From: Rhinopomastus cyanomelas
Taxonomy: Eukaryota > Chordata > Aves > Bucerotiformes > Rhinopomastidae
Length of the DNA stretch: 64,000 bases
Direction of reading: 5' to 3'
NCBI GenBank assembly: GCA_013400115.1
Contig: VXBP01005586.1
Location: 381,537 to 445,536, forward strand
Positions within the stretch are counted from its first letter, which is position 1. Each line of letters opens with the position of its first letter. A program made the translations under genes and the position numbers. Of the stretch, positions 11,767-24,100 are shown piece after piece. The notes beneath the pieces are model-generated. The model was not told the origin of the DNA and made no database searches. It worked only from the letters and a program-made list of their open reading frames with translations.

Positions 11767-11820
11767 CTTAGATGATCTTTCAAGGTCCCTTCCAACCCAT
11801 AACTTCTGTGATTCTGTGGA
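11767..11820 (+). mobile_element. CR1 LINE, extreme 3' end, plus orientation
   Basis: Only the last ~55 bases are present: TTAGATGATCTTTCAAGGTC, then CCTTCCAACCCATAAC and the tail TTCTGTGATTCTGTGG. Confidence 0.8.
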
Positions 11821-12529
11821 GACACTCTGTGGCTGTCAGGAGCAGCTCACCCACACAGCTTGGCCCTACCACATCCCCTGAGCCCTTTCAGCTTAAACTC
11901 CCTCCTGGCCTATGAGCTCAGAAGCATCAGGATGGGTAAGGTTCTCGGTAGGTGGACTCAGCCCCACATGGCTGCCATGGGATGTGTCGTGCGGCTTCAC
12001 ACCAAATCCTGCAGCTCCATGTTACCCCTTTTTGAGCAAAGGGAGCTGAAATACAAAGCCACCCCTTGCAGAAACCTCTTCTTGCCCTCTCACAGCGTGC
12101 TTGCTACTGCAATCTGAATAGTAAATAGTATCTTAAGCAGCTTTTGCTCATGAACAGCCTTTGCTGTGAAACGGCCTAATGAGACCTCTCTGAAGTGCCA
12201 GGCGGTGGAAGAGCCAGCATTACAGATGCTCTGAGAGCCAGTTAGCTTAACATCCTTATTGATCTTCCCTGAAAGCTCAGCAGAGAGGTTAAGGGGAACA
12301 GACAATAGACATGAGAGACTTCAAACACACGACCACTGTGATTTAGGACAGACATCTCAGCAGAAGCGCAGGGTGAAACCCCCCAAGGTTTCCCAGTGGG
12401 TCAGGCAGTGGGCGTTAGTTACCATCCACCAAACCCACTCTTTCTGGCATTAAATCAGGAGGTCAAAGTCTAGCTCCCACTTGTTTCTGCAGGAAGGGGA
12501 ACATAAGGCATCAACTAATGTGGAACCGA

Positions 12530-12727
12530 GGTTCTTCGCTCTGAAGGTAGTGAGGCACCAGAACAGGTTGCTCAAGGAAGTTGTGGATGCCCCACCACCA
12601 CATGTGTTCAAGGTCAGGTTCAATGGGGTTTTGAGCAACATGGTCTAGTGGGAGTTGTCCCTGCTCGTGACAGGGAACTAGATGATCTGTAAAGCCCCTT
12701 CCAACCCAAACCATTCTGTGACTCTCT
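12530..12727 (+). mobile_element. CR1-type LINE tail of a divergent subfamily, plus orientation
   Basis: In the plus direction the segment translates to the C-terminal CR1 pattern 'FFALKVVRHQNRLLKEVVDA', then a diverged 3' region ending AACTAGATGATCTGTAAAGC and 'CCCTTCCAACCCAAACCATT'. The AACCCAAACCATTCT tail differs from the AATCCCTAATGATTCT tail of the young copies, so this is another subfamily. Confidence 0.75.
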
Positions 12728-13156
12728 GCACATTGTGTGTACTGGCCTCCAGACACCACTGGAACAGCGTTTCTGTAACAGTGTGGGCACCATGCAGCGG
12801 GACTGCTGGTGCGTGGCTGCGTGGGGCTACGGGGCTGTTTGGATGAAGATGTGGAATCCTGGCAGCTGGTTTGGCTGCCCTCAGCAAACGTGGGAAAACC
12901 AGCAAGCAGGCCATTGTTGCGAGGAAGCTGGCCTCCCTTTCCAGAGCAGATCAGAGAAAGACTCTTCTCCCACTGCCTTCTTGCTGGCCCTGCCTAAACA
13001 CAGCAAGCAAGCAGTTCAAGCACAGCTTGAAGGCTCTTTCTGCCTCACCGACCTTTTGCCTTTTCTCTGATGACGCTCTTGATTCCCAGTGGCCATGACT
13101 TGAGCTAAACATGACAGGCAAAGGCACTGCATCTCCTTTTGAACTGCACAGGTGCA

Positions 13157-13316
13157 GCTCCCCAGGGGGGTTGTGGAGTCTCCTTCTCTGGTGATGTTTA
13201 AAACCTGCCTGTATGTGTTCCTGTGTGACTTGGTCTAGGTGATCCTGCTGTGGCAGGGGGATTGGACTAGATGACCTTTGGAGGTCCCTTCCAATCCCTA
13301 ATGATTCTACGATTCC
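13157..13316 (+). mobile_element. CR1 LINE, 3' end, plus orientation
   Basis: Starts at GGGGGGTTGTGGAGTCTCC and runs through the stop region (GTGACTTGGTCTAGGTGATC) to the tail CCCTAATGATTCTACGATT. It is 5'-truncated at a position shared with several other copies in the window, the GGTTGTGG|AGTCTCC region. Confidence 0.95.
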
Positions 13317-13336
13317 CCATCTTCGAAGGTTTAGTA

Positions 13337-13511
13337 CAGGGGTCCTCAAACTTTTTAAACAGGGGGCGGGCTCACTGTCCCTCAAACAGTATTGGGGGCC
13401 AGGCTTGTGCTGCCTTGGAGGGAGACATAGAAGAGCTGCCCAGCCCTGCCATGCAGTCGGCAGGAAGAAGTCAACTGCAAATACCCGTGGGCTGGGGTTT
13501 GAGGACCCCTG
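13337..13511. mobile_element. Non-autonomous hAT DNA transposon (MITE), 175 bp
   Basis: The element begins CAGGGGTCCTCAAAC and ends with its exact reverse complement GTTTGAGGACCCCTG, giving perfect 15-base terminal inverted repeats. It is flanked on both sides by GTTTAGTA (13329-13336 and 13512-13519), an exact 8-base target-site duplication. An 8-base duplication and CAG...CTG ends are the hallmark of the hAT superfamily (Charlie/SPIN-like). The 145-base interior has no coding capacity, so it must have been moved by a transposase encoded elsewhere. Perfect termini suggest a comparatively recent insertion or a slowly mutating site. The exact family name cannot be given without a repeat-library search. 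Confidence 0.9.
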
Positions 13512-13519
13512 GTTTAGTA

Positions 13520-15427
13520 CTTGGGGAATCAGAAATGTCCATATTCCCATATAGTTTTCCTTGGTTAATATTAAAATCCTCCACCTGTTAGGTTGATTTA
13601 AAGACAAAAAAGAAATCAAGTTTGATCATAATTTTGTCATCTTTTCTGTTTCCCACAGGAGAAGTTCCCCAGGCTACACTAAAGAGATGTTAAATGCTTC
13701 AAGGCCATTGATTTGTTAGATGCTAGAAAAACTAGCCTTCCTTGATCTGAACACCTCCCTGAGCAAGGGAGGAGGGGGTGTCTCGGGCTTTCTTCAAATA
13801 ACACGAAAATTAAGTTTCTTCTTTAGATTGTTTTCTTTTTTGATACCACCCTTTCCCTCTGGTGTGAGGCAAACAGGAACCTGCTCTGGCTTCCTGGTGA
13901 TCTTTAGACAAGCTAGCAAGGACTTCGAGGAAATGCACCTTTGGAAATTGTAAGCCACCCCACTCCTACAGGCACTGACTCAGCAGTGCAGCACCTGCCT
14001 TGGGAGGCAGGACCACCTCCAGAGGCACCAGTGTCCATAATTCCCAATTCCCACCACTGCTTCTCCTTTGCAACTGAAGCCCTTGGGAACAAGCCCCACA
14101 AAAATGCTTTCCATTCACCATTCCCATTTGAAGGCAAGAGGGGATACAGGAATGAAGGGGCTTGAAAGAGCGAAGAGGGAGAAGAGTCTTGCTGGGAAAA
14201 CAGCCAGAAGAAATTGCAAGGAGGTTTGGGATGTAGAGGTCCAAAGACCCCACCACCATGAGTGAGAGGAACCCAGCACATCGCTGGTCAGCAAAGGCAG
14301 GGTTTTTGAGTGCGCAGTGTGGAGGGCAAGGGAATGGAAAGGAATGGAGAGGACTCTGATTTTCTTAAAGGAAAAAGTGAGCAAGAATGACCTCAGTGGA
14401 AAAATACTTTCTCTCTCTCCATCTCACAGACAAATATAGCCCTACACGTTATGCAAAGGCAGCGTTCAAGCACGCCTGGAATGAGCAACTTGGGAGGCAA
14501 ACTGCTACCACTTGTCCTCACCCTTGGTTTTTGGCTTTTATTTCCTCTTTTTCCTTTTCTTCTCCTCTAGCATGCCCTGTCCCTGACAGCTGCCACTAAG
14601 TCACCTCAGGGTGAGCCCCTGTCTCCAGAAGAGGTGGGGGGGTTCCCAGGGAGCAGCCGGCACTGTGAGAACCACCACTGGGCTGCACAAAGCAATCTGA
14701 AAGGAGAGAGGGATCGAACTGGGGTTGTGCAGGTAAAGGAGAAGGCAGAAATGTTTGGGCTGAATATTAGAAATGTCTTTCCAGCAGCCAGGACATTCAG
14801 GACTAGGCTGCCTTGGGGCTCTCAATGACACCTGTACCAGGGGTGTCTTTAGAAGCCAGTTCAGCAGTATCTGTCCAGGAAGACACAGGCAGCCATTCCC
14901 TCCGACAGACTCATTGCTCAGCATCAGACCAGGTTGTTTTCTTGCAGCCCTGTTTCTGTGGAATTTCTTTCTCTTTCACTATGAAGGATACAGAACATTT
15001 CTGCTTGGAGTCAAAAGGCTGCCAAGTGCCTTAACCTGTTTTGATCACCACCTGTTCCCACAGCCCCAGCTGTATTTTTCTGGAGGCTGCAGCTCCTGTG
15101 AACCTGAATTGCTTCGGTGTCTTCACTGATGCTTGTTCTTTCTTTGCTCATTTCCAGAAGCCAGCTCAGATGTGCTGGAGAGGCCCTGAAACCCACCAGC
15201 TCTGCAGCCCGAGTCAACGCCAGCTCACACCAGTGTGCCATGGGGAGACAAGCAGAGGGAACACTTAGGGCTGTCTCACATTTCTGAGCAAGACTCTTTG
15301 TTGTGGAAAATACCAGTCTACTGGTGAATCACGGAATTGCTCAGAAACAAGTGGCTGCACACCCATGGCTGCTTTAGGGGAAGAAGAAGGAAGACCCTTC
15401 TCAACCCATCTCAGTGGGTTGAGTCCC
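13520..15427. other. Intergenic DNA, nothing recognised
   Basis: Contains several overlapping short open frames on both strands (13.9-14.4 kb) with no recognisable product. No repeat family or exon was recognised. Confidence 0.4.
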
Positions 15428-15596
15428 ATTGTGGAGTCTCCATCTCTGGAGACATTAAAAACCCACCTTGACATGTTCTTGTGTGATCTGCTCCTTCTAG
15501 TTCTTCTGGTTCTTCTAAACCTGCTCTGTTGCGGGGGTTGGACTAGAAGATCTCAAGAAGTCTCTTCCAACTCCTACCATATGGTGATGCTATGTG
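15428..15596 (+). mobile_element. CR1 LINE tail of a second subfamily, plus orientation
   Basis: Reads GTGGAGTCTCCATCTCTGG, then 'TTCTTGTGTGATCTGCTCC' and 'GGGGGTTGGACTAGAAGATC', ending CTTCCAACTCCTACCATATG. An imprecise TTCTTCTGG/TTCTTCTAA expansion sits at 15497-15515. The GATCTGCT and CCAACTCCTACCAT markers place it in a different CR1 subfamily from the young copies. Confidence 0.85.
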
Positions 15597-16755
15597 AAGT
15601 TGCCTGCTCTTACTCCAGAGCTGTGTCTCCCTCTTTTCTTGGATAAGCCTGATGCCAGGAGTGTCGAAGAGGTCTCACCTCCACAGAGCTGGTTGTGTCC
15701 AGTTTCCAGGAAATCAATCAGATAGGATGAAACTAAAGCAAGCAGATCGATCGGTAAACAGAGGCTTTTGCAGTCTTTCGTAAGCAAAGAAAATAAAAGC
15801 AACCACTACCTTCCCCAAAAAATAACAACAAATGTCAGCTGCCAGTGCTGCCATCTCCACTCCCAGTGGGGAGGCAGACTGCTGCTGCTCCCACATTTTC
15901 TGTGACTGGGCTGGGAACAAAGCAGCTGGGCAGAAAAGAATAAACCACTTACCCAAACACAACAGCCAGCAGAAAAGAGGTTGTGAACAAGTCAAGCTTT
16001 CTTACCTCCTTGCAGTGTCAAGTGCTCAGTGGTTTTGTAACAGATGGCACCACTGTGAGCAGTGGGATTTGTGGTCTGCGTCCAGCTCCCGTTAAGAAGC
16101 GTGAGGACAGGGGTATTTACCCACCTAAGCAATCACTTGTGCTTGCAAAAATAATAAATATTAAAATAAAACTAATGAAAGTCAAGCTTCATGCGGAGCT
16201 TTGTATTTCTGTCCTGCAAGGAGAGCCGATCTGATACCGGTGGATGGGGTCAAGCCAGTAGGTAAGCTGCCTTAGGGCCCCAGTCCTTGCCAGGGCAATG
16301 CCTGCATGGCATTAGCACTAAGAAGGGAGAGGCTAAGCTCTCCTTTGCGATGGACTCCAGGGGTGGTAAAATCAACCTTCACCTCAGCTCTTACCATAAG
16401 TGATTCCTAATTACTGTGGTTGCTGTGGAGCCATAGTGGGCAGCAGGGGAGAAGCCAAGGAGGACACAATCCACAAACCAAATCCTTTCTCGTGGTGAGG
16501 ACCCGCCCAAGCACTGGTGGCCAGCATTGTAGCCTTCCTTGCTCCTGCTGCTCGGTGGAGGACATACAAGGCATTGCCTGGTGCACACACATTTAACCCA
16601 AGAAGTGCCATGTAGGCACCACGGCTGCTTTTCCAAAGGGTTCGTAGGTATCAGTACAACTCCCCAAGGGATAATAAAAGTGTTTGCTACCACTTTTCTC
16701 CAAGACACTTGAGGTTTTCAATGGGAAAGCAGTATTTTTCATATAAATATCATCT

Positions 16756-16840
16756 TTCTAGGTGATCCTGCTCTGGCAGGGGGATTGAACTAGATGATCT
16801 TTCAAGGTTCCCTCCCAATCCTTAATGATTCTATGATTGT
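16756..16840 (+). mobile_element. CR1 LINE, extreme 3' end, plus orientation
   Basis: About 85 bases from TTTCTAGGTGATCCTGCTCT through GGGGGATTGAACTAGATGAT to CCTTAATGATTCTATGATTG. It is truncated at the stop-codon region of CR1 ORF2. Confidence 0.9.
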
Positions 16841-17389
16841 TACGAAGTTAGATTTCAGCCAAAATGATTTCATCGGGAAGAAGATGCTGACCAGTCCCAC
16901 TACCCCCACTCATGAACCACACAGCCACGAGCAAATGGGCTACCCCTGCAGCTACATTCCCCTCAAAGAAATGACCAAATAGGACAGACCAGGAGGGAAA
17001 GGAAACCATGAAGGCACTTTGTTAATGTTCAAAAGGAGAGAGAACAAATCCAAGAGGAAAAAAAGAGAAAGGGAACCTCTCTTCACTCGAGCTGTTGGGA
17101 GGAGAGGTGATGAGATTGGGACAAGAGAAGGAAAAGCTGCGCTACCAGCTGGTCACCTGGATGACTTCAAAAAGCCTGAAAAGCTTTTTAAAGACCTGTC
17201 ACAGCCTCTTCTAAGCAGGTGTCTTAGGAGACAGCAATGATTTTCTGTAGTTTGATGCATCCACAGCATGCAACAAATGTGTATCTAGGAAGGCTTTTTT
17301 GATCTTTACTCCATAATCCATGAGCACAGGATTTACAGGAGGAAATTTCTGTGTGATGACACTTCCTGCAAAATATGAGAAAAGAATAT

Positions 17390-17541
17390 TGAGTCTCCTT
17401 CACTGGAGACATTTAAAACCCACCTGGATGTGTTTCTGTGTGACTCGGTCTAGGGGTGATCCTGCTATGGCAGGAGGATTGGACTGGATGATCTTTCGAG
17501 CTCCCTTCCAATCCCTAATGATTCTATGATTGATTCTATGA
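17390..17541 (+). mobile_element. CR1 LINE, 3' end, plus orientation
   Basis: Starts GAGTCTCCTTCACTGGAGAC and ends with the tail CTAATGATTCTATGATTGAT followed by a further TCTATG, so the terminal ATTCTATG unit is repeated. About 150 bases remain. Confidence 0.95.
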
Positions 17542-18254
17542 ATATGCCAGAAAGATCTGCCTCAGAACAAGACTGGTCTGACTGCCCCTCTGACACGTGA
17601 CCTGGGAACTTGCATCCCAGTGGCTTGAAAAAAGCACCGCCAGTTTGGTGTGTTTGTCCCCCAGGTTCTGTGCCATTTGTTGGCAAATAAACAAAGGCTT
17701 CACTGGAGCAATTTCTTTTCTTTGAGCAAACACAGCATAAAGCATGGTTTTGTGTGAAAAGCCCGAAGCCAAACAGTGACAGATACCTTTTTGCTACCAT
17801 CGATCACGCGGAAGAGCTGTTTGGAGACTGCCGTCTCTAAACAGCACCCGGCGTGTTTGAGAAGCGATGTACACAGCCATTGAGCCTGTCTCTGGGATGA
17901 TAAAAGACCTCGGATCCATCTCCTCAGGAATTTCTTCATCTGCATCTCCTGGACCTGAAGACGGGAAATCTGGGATGCAAATCTTTTCTGGTGCATTTGA
18001 AACACTTCGCTGCGGTTGGCAGAGCCATCCTGATGGAATCTGAAAGCCATCTTTCAAAGCTGCAATTTATTATTGTTCTGATGCATTTGCTGCTGTCAGT
18101 ACTTCTTCCCCATCTCTTCCCCAGTGAGATCCTGGAGTTATTAGCACATCCATGGGTTTCCTGGATGAACCAGGGCACTTTTTCTCTGCACAGACGTAGA
18201 GTCCCTGCAACTTGCCTGGACCACTTAGAGCAATATTTGCTCGTGAATAACATG

Positions 18255-18286
18255 ATGGGTGGATGGATGGATGGATGGATGGATGC
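18255..18286 (+). repeat. (TGGA)n microsatellite
   Basis: Seven or so consecutive TGGA units follow GATGGG, ending at GGATGCATAA. It produces artificial repetitive open frames on both strands. Confidence 0.95.
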
Positions 18287-18769
18287 ATAATTCACCAAGT
18301 ACCCAATCTTCCCATCTTAAAGTATTTTTGAAAAGATTTGATGGATTATTTTCATTCCCTGGCTCTAACTCAGCATCTCCTGCTTTGAATTGTTGTTCTT
18401 TACTCCCAAATGATATTCCAGCTGATGTACACCTCTGGGCTCCTGATGACTGAATGCCCATCATGACCTCAGAAGAGAGGCTGGACACAAAGCTCCCTAG
18501 TCACTCTGGGATCGTCTTTCTCACAGTTGCCAGAACAAGCTAACAAAGGAGCCTGAAGAGCTTCACTTCTCCTCGGTGATTCTTGTTCTGCCCAATTTAT
18601 ACATGTGCTGACTGGAGAAGGGCCCTAGACACATGTGCTGAGGTGGGTGCTTCACTTCTGTTGCGTGCTAGAGCTGTCTCCATGTGGGCTGAACAGAGCT
18701 GTCTGAAAGGCTGAGTGTTTTGCCCTAATTAAATTCACGTCCTCCTTTAAGTTCAAGAGCTATTAAAGT

Positions 18770-19117
18770 CACAGAGTCACAGAACATTAGGGATTGGAAG
18801 GGACCTTGACAGATCATGTAGTTCAATCCTCCTGGCACAGCAGGATCACCTAGATCAAGTCGCACAGGAACATATCCAGGTGGGTTTTAAACATCTCTGG
18901 TGAAGGAGAGTCCACAACCTCCCTGGGCAGCCTGTTCCAGTGCTCTATCACCCTCACTGTGATGATATTCCTTCTCATATTTATGTGGACCTCCTATGTT
19001 TCAGCTCAAACCCATTGCCCCTCATCCTATCACTAGGTGACATTGAGAAGAGCCTGGCTCCACCCTCCTGACACCCATCCTTCACATATTTATAAACATC
19101 AATGAGGCCACCCCTCC
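18770..19117 (-). mobile_element. CR1 LINE, about 350-base 3' part, minus orientation
   Basis: The tail AGTCACAGAACATTAGGGAT leads into the full set of CR1 blocks, out to 'CATATTTATAAACATCAATG' and 'GAGGCCACCCCTCC'. The minus-strand coding frame is broken by small changes (for example ATGATATTCC in place of AGAAGTTCC at 18960), so it encodes only remnants of the ORF2 C-terminus. Confidence 0.95.
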
Positions 19118-20586
19118 TAATTTTCATCCTGTACCTAAGGGCCTATTTTTATCAACACAAGGTATCAAGGCGAAGACTGACGCAACATGAGCTGCTTATG
19201 AGCTACCTCTCACATCTTACCTGGGTCCTTGCTGCCTGTGAACTGGGAAGCATTTACCATGAGTGCTCTGAGATCTGAAATCATAACAATCACTGTAAAG
19301 ACCTTCTGCTTCAATATAAAGAAACATGCCCTTAAGCAAGAATGATGTGTTCAGAGATTCAATGTGATTGTAAATAAGGAGGTAGTCTTGCTGTACTGCA
19401 GATGACCCATGAAACAGCTAAGGAGTCAGTCAGCTCTGCAGATACCTGGGATGCACAAAAATCAGGGCTGCAGCATTCCCTGTAGCACTGAGCTGTGACT
19501 CTGTGAAAGAGCCAGACCTATCTACTGCTGCTCCACACACAAAAATATTGTAGCTTTGGCAAGGCTGATGTCAAAATGAAGAGCGATCACTTGAGACAAA
19601 GATCACTTAAAGGCATCTTCTTGTCTCCTTGAGTCCACACAACACAGGATTGTTACAATAAAGACAAGGTTAAGCGCTACCAAGGCTCTAGAAGCAAACT
19701 GTGTGTGTTAATGTCCCTGGGCAAGGCAGCGACTGGGATGAGGGCTCTTGGAGGTGACCATCTCTGTCTTCTCCCCTCCCTGCACACACAAAGCAACACT
19801 CTGATGTCGTGGCACGTCCAACAGACGAAAACCCCCAACTAAAACAACCCCGAATCTCACAGACACATCAAAGGAGCACAGCCAGTGGAGGAAACAAGCC
19901 CAGGTCTTACATCAGCCTGCATCAGGTTGCCATGCGACCAGGAAACCCACACGTGTTGCCATGACGATGTCACTTCATCATCATTCAGCGCACGGCTCAA
20001 ACGAGTGCAGCAAGTCACTGGTGCGCACCTGCCAGGACAGGAAAATGTGGGATGGAGCTTTGGTCAGGGGTTGCTGCTATCACAGCCTTTCGCTCAGACA
20101 AATCTTAAAGGGCCACTGGGAGGCCCTTAACCTCATCCCTTTAGTGCTTAGTGTTTCCACATCTTCCCCTGGTGTCCCTCTGCTATCTGCCTGTCTATAT
20201 CTATGACTGCAGACACGGACGGCATACAAACAGGCAACCAGTTCTGGGTACAGTGGCAGCATCCTCCTCCCCTCACCACTGCCGGGGAACTGCAGCATCC
20301 AGGGTGAAACTTGCAAGGGAGAGTCAGTGTTCAGGCTGGAAAGTGAGAGAGCTGCCTGTGTGTCCCTGGGAACACACGCTGCTTCCCAAGCTCTCACAGT
20401 GGTAGCATGACTGCTACCATGTGTGTTGTTCGTGCCGAGTAGCACCAGAAACAACAGCACAACTGGAGTGCTGCATAATGCCACATTAACCATGGAAGGA
20501 TGAGCAAGCTGAGGCTGTGTAGGTAAACATAGCTTGGTGCCCCTGCCTAGATCCATCACTGCTGAGCTCTTCAGAAATGGGAAGAG
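19118..20586. other. Intergenic DNA, nothing recognised
   Basis: No exon, RNA gene or repeat family was recognised. A 200-codon minus-strand frame (20080-20682) runs into the adjacent CR1 and is not credible as a gene. Confidence 0.4.
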
Positions 20587-20834
20587 AATCATAGAATGAT
20601 TTAGGTTAGACATCATATAGTCCCAAACCCCCTGCAATGGGCAGGGACACCTCTCACCAGGCCAGGTTGCCCAGAGCCCCATCCAACCTGACCTTGAACA
20701 CTTCCAGGGATGGAGCAGACACAGACTCCCTGGGCAGCTTGTTCCAGTCCCTCAGCACCCTCACAGGGAGGAATTCTTTCCTAAAACCTATCTAAATCTC
20801 CCTTCTTTTAGTTTGAATCCGTTTCTCTACATTG
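20587..20834 (-). mobile_element. CR1 LINE of an older subfamily, minus orientation
   Basis: Starts AATCATAGAATGATTTAGG and carries 'CCCCTGCAATGGGCAGGGAC', 'GGTTGCCCAGAGCCCCATCC' and 'CCTAAAACCTATCTAAATCT'. These markers belong to a CR1 subfamily distinct from the young copies. It is 5'-truncated where a plus-strand CR1 begins, so the two lie head to head. Confidence 0.9.
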
Positions 20835-20835
20835 T

Positions 20836-21143
20836 GGTGGGTGTCAGGAGGATGGAGCCAGGCTCTGCTCAATGTCATGTAGCGATAGGATGAGGGGTAG
20901 TGGGTGTGAGCTGGAACATAGGAGGTTCCACATCAATATCAGAAGGAATTTCTTCACAGTGGAGGTGACAGAGCACTGGAACAGGCTGCCCAGGGAGGTT
21001 GTGGAGTCTCCTTCTCTGGAGATGTATAAAACCTGCCTGGATGTGTTCCTGTGTGACTTGATCTAGGTGATCCTGCTGTGGCAGGAGGATTGGACTAGAT
21101 GCTCTTTCGAGGTCCCTTCCAATCCCTAATGATTCTATGATTG
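20836..21143 (+). mobile_element. CR1 LINE, about 310-base 3' part, plus orientation
   Basis: On the plus strand this encodes a nearly intact CR1 ORF2 C-terminus, including 'CELEHRRFHINIRRNFFTVE', then 'VTEHWNRLPREVVESPSLEM' and 'YKTCLDVFLCDLI' ahead of a TAG stop. The 3' tail ends CCCTAATGATTCTATGATTG. It directly abuts an older, oppositely oriented CR1. Confidence 0.95.
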
Positions 21144-24100
21144 TCCTACACTGGCAACGTTGCCCTGACTTGAGGGCTGAAGCACCAATTCCACCTGTCG
21201 CTCTGTTCTGTATTTTGAGTGTGTATCCAGCAAAAAACTCGTTCTTCTCTTGCCTTTCCTTATTTTTTTTTCTTTAATTTAAGGTTGCGGTGCCTGCCTG
21301 TGTGGTAAACACATCCATAGGAACAATATCGAGATAATGGAAAGAATTCAGATAATTGCTAGTCTCTTCATGCTAGGAGCAGCACCCGGGGTTTGGGTTT
21401 AAAAATAACCTTTACATTTCATTTAACAACTGCTATCAGAATCCTATCTGTATCCTAATGCCATTTTTTTCCTTCTTCCTGCTTTCTGCATCCATCCAGG
21501 CTGAGGGGACGATGACAAAACATTGTCATTACGTGTCCTTCACGTCTCCACACGGCTCGTTGCAATTTAGCTGGTATTTGACTCAGCTGTTTGAAAGAGC
21601 AAGTGGTAACTTGCACGTTCGAGCAGCTCCTTTCCCGGTGAAGGGAGATTGCTAGCATCACACGAAGGGCCCTGTATTTTGCTTTCCACATATAATTTCC
21701 CTTTTGTATTCTGCAGCTTTTCAAAACTACCAGACTCACCCAAGCAATACAAACCTGTTCTCTTCTTCTTCCTTTTCTTCTGGAGTGAGGTCATGTTTGT
21801 ATTTCCATCGGACGTCCTTGGGGATCAGTCGTGGAGGGGAGGGTGTCTGTGTCTTACCTGTGCCTCAGTGTCAAGCCCTGTGTTTGATCCAGCACCAGTC
21901 TTGTCCTCCCCCCGTCCTTTTCCGTAGGGAAAGTTGATGCTGCTCCTGCTCCGCTGTCACTGCAAGGAAAGGAGTGGGGAGGACCCCCTCTTGTTTCAAG
22001 TCTCGCACTTAGACTGAGGTTATGCTACAGCAATGTGAGCTTTATCCAGCGACGGTCTGTAGGGTGATCGTTATGGCAATTGTGTCTCGTTTCTGCTTTC
22101 ACAGTCACAACAGAGCTGGAAAAATTGTCAGTGGACCTAAGGAAGGATCGTTAGGTTTCAGTATTAGGACAGGAAGAAGTTGGTCAGAGCAAAGGTCTGT
22201 GCAGCCTGCAAAGGGACTAGCAGGAGAATAAAATCAGAGCATAACCACAGGGGTTCTTGTTCTTAAACCCTACACATCTCCAGCATTGTGTCCCTGGGGA
22301 TCTGTCCGTGCCGGAGATGTTTTCTGTGCAGTAGCTAGTTCTCCAAAGAGCTTTCTTCTGCCAAACACCCGCTATTACCTCAGGCTCCTGAGAGGCTCTT
22401 GGTGTCCCCAACATCCTGAGGCAATGCACTCCAGATAAGACTTTTTGCTCACCACACAACGTTCCAGCTGTGTTCTTGCTGCAGCCCCACTGCTGTAAGA
22501 GACACGCGGTCAAACCTCACCTTGGAGGGACGCACAGAGCTGCTGACACGCTCCTCTTCCCCATCTCTGGGTCAGCCCCAACCTTTACAGGACTCTTCCC
22601 TGGCCCTATAGACAGAGCAGAGTGATGGCTTTCTCTTTCTTTGCTGTTCAGCTCTTAAGTGGCCAAACAAGCAGTAAACCATAGCAGACCAAGTCTTGGA
22701 GAGAGAGCCACAGACATGGCTTTCAACAGCTGGCAAGGGTGGGGAAAAGGCTCTGCTGGCACGGGGCTTTAAAAAGGCTTTGCCTCACTTTGAAGGAGAA
22801 AATTTACTCTATTACAGTCAAGTGGCTTGGTGCCTTCAGCTGTGTCTGGACACTTCTGACTCGCAAGGAAATTGTTTTGCTGCCTTTTGTTGTGCTCCTT
22901 TAGCAGAGCTGAGCTCAGATACCTGCCCTCCCTGTGCCCACTGCTCATGACTGTATCGAGGCTCTCGAGTCTCCCCATGCTCTTGACAGCGCTTTGTCAG
23001 CTACCTTTGAGCACACATTCCCTCCCGTCTGGTGGCACCCCTCTGTTTTCATTGCTGTTCACAGGCTGCTGCTCCTATGCTGGGCTCATGGGGAGAGCAC
23101 AGAGCAGGAGGTTTCCTGTGGGAGCTGAGTAGGTGCCTCAGGCTCAGACAGACACAGACAAGGATTTGGTCAAAGCTTTTAATCTGCCTCTTATGATGGA
23201 AGTGCCCCTCACATCTGCTGTGCTGGATTTCTGACTGCAACAAAAAAAGGGTTTTGGTTATGCATCTCCTCCTTCACACGCTGTGCCCCAGGAGATGACA
23301 TCCTCAGCGCCTGTGTGGTTTGGGAGACGCAAGGTTTGCGACAGCGCTCGTGCTTCCAGTTGGGACCAGTGGTGTCATGCGTGATTTGGCTGTGAGAAAA
23401 CACTCACCTGAGTGAGGATCCTCACTCTGACTGTGCTGTAGGGTTGTGAGTCCAGTGGTACTTTTCCCAGCTGTTGAAGCAGGCAGCTTTCTGATGAGGT
23501 GTGGGGGCACAGCACTGACTGCCATCGCTCTCTGGCCAACCAACCAACATGCACCTGTAGCAGCCTGGTGCAGGCATTGCTGTCACTGCATCTGGACAGC
23601 TGGAACACAGAAGAAAAATCCTCAGTAGAACCTGACAGACTAGACTTGGGTAGGGGCTTCAGCTCCCAAGGACATTGAGATGAAGCCAGCAGAGAGAACA
23701 CACGGTGACAGCAGCAGAGGATCCATCCCAGTGTTCAAGTCTCAAATGACAGTCCAAAGTGGTTTCTGGCTTTGAAATATCGCGTGTGTCGGCTGCCTCT
23801 GTCTTTGCAAACCACTAGTTTAGCTACTGTCACGTGTGCAGGGGGAGCCTCTGGCACACCTCGCTCCCTACAGGAAGCCCATACGCTAACCCTTCACCAT
23901 ATGAGGACAGTTTATCAAGCTGCTAATGGAGGACAATGGATGATGGAGAATGGAGTCTTCATTTTCATTTCAAAGCAGCAACCCCAGCAAGCAGATGTAG
24001 CCAAGTGAGGCTGACATTTAAAGCAACTGCTGCGATTACATTACTGAGATTATATTTAATGTGGATGGCCAAATCTTTCAAACAACATCAATGTTCTTTT

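Noticed and set aside
12951..13619. 222-codon minus-strand open frame
   Set aside because: It runs through a CR1 tail read in antisense and the whole hAT MITE, so it is a composite of unrelated repeats and unique DNA.
18225..18488. Frames with WMDGWMDG or HPSIHPS repeats
   Set aside because: Produced by the TGGA microsatellite, not by a repeat protein.
20080..20682. 200-codon minus-strand open frame
   Set aside because: Its first part lies in a CR1 fragment and the rest has no recognisable protein; it does not look like a gene.
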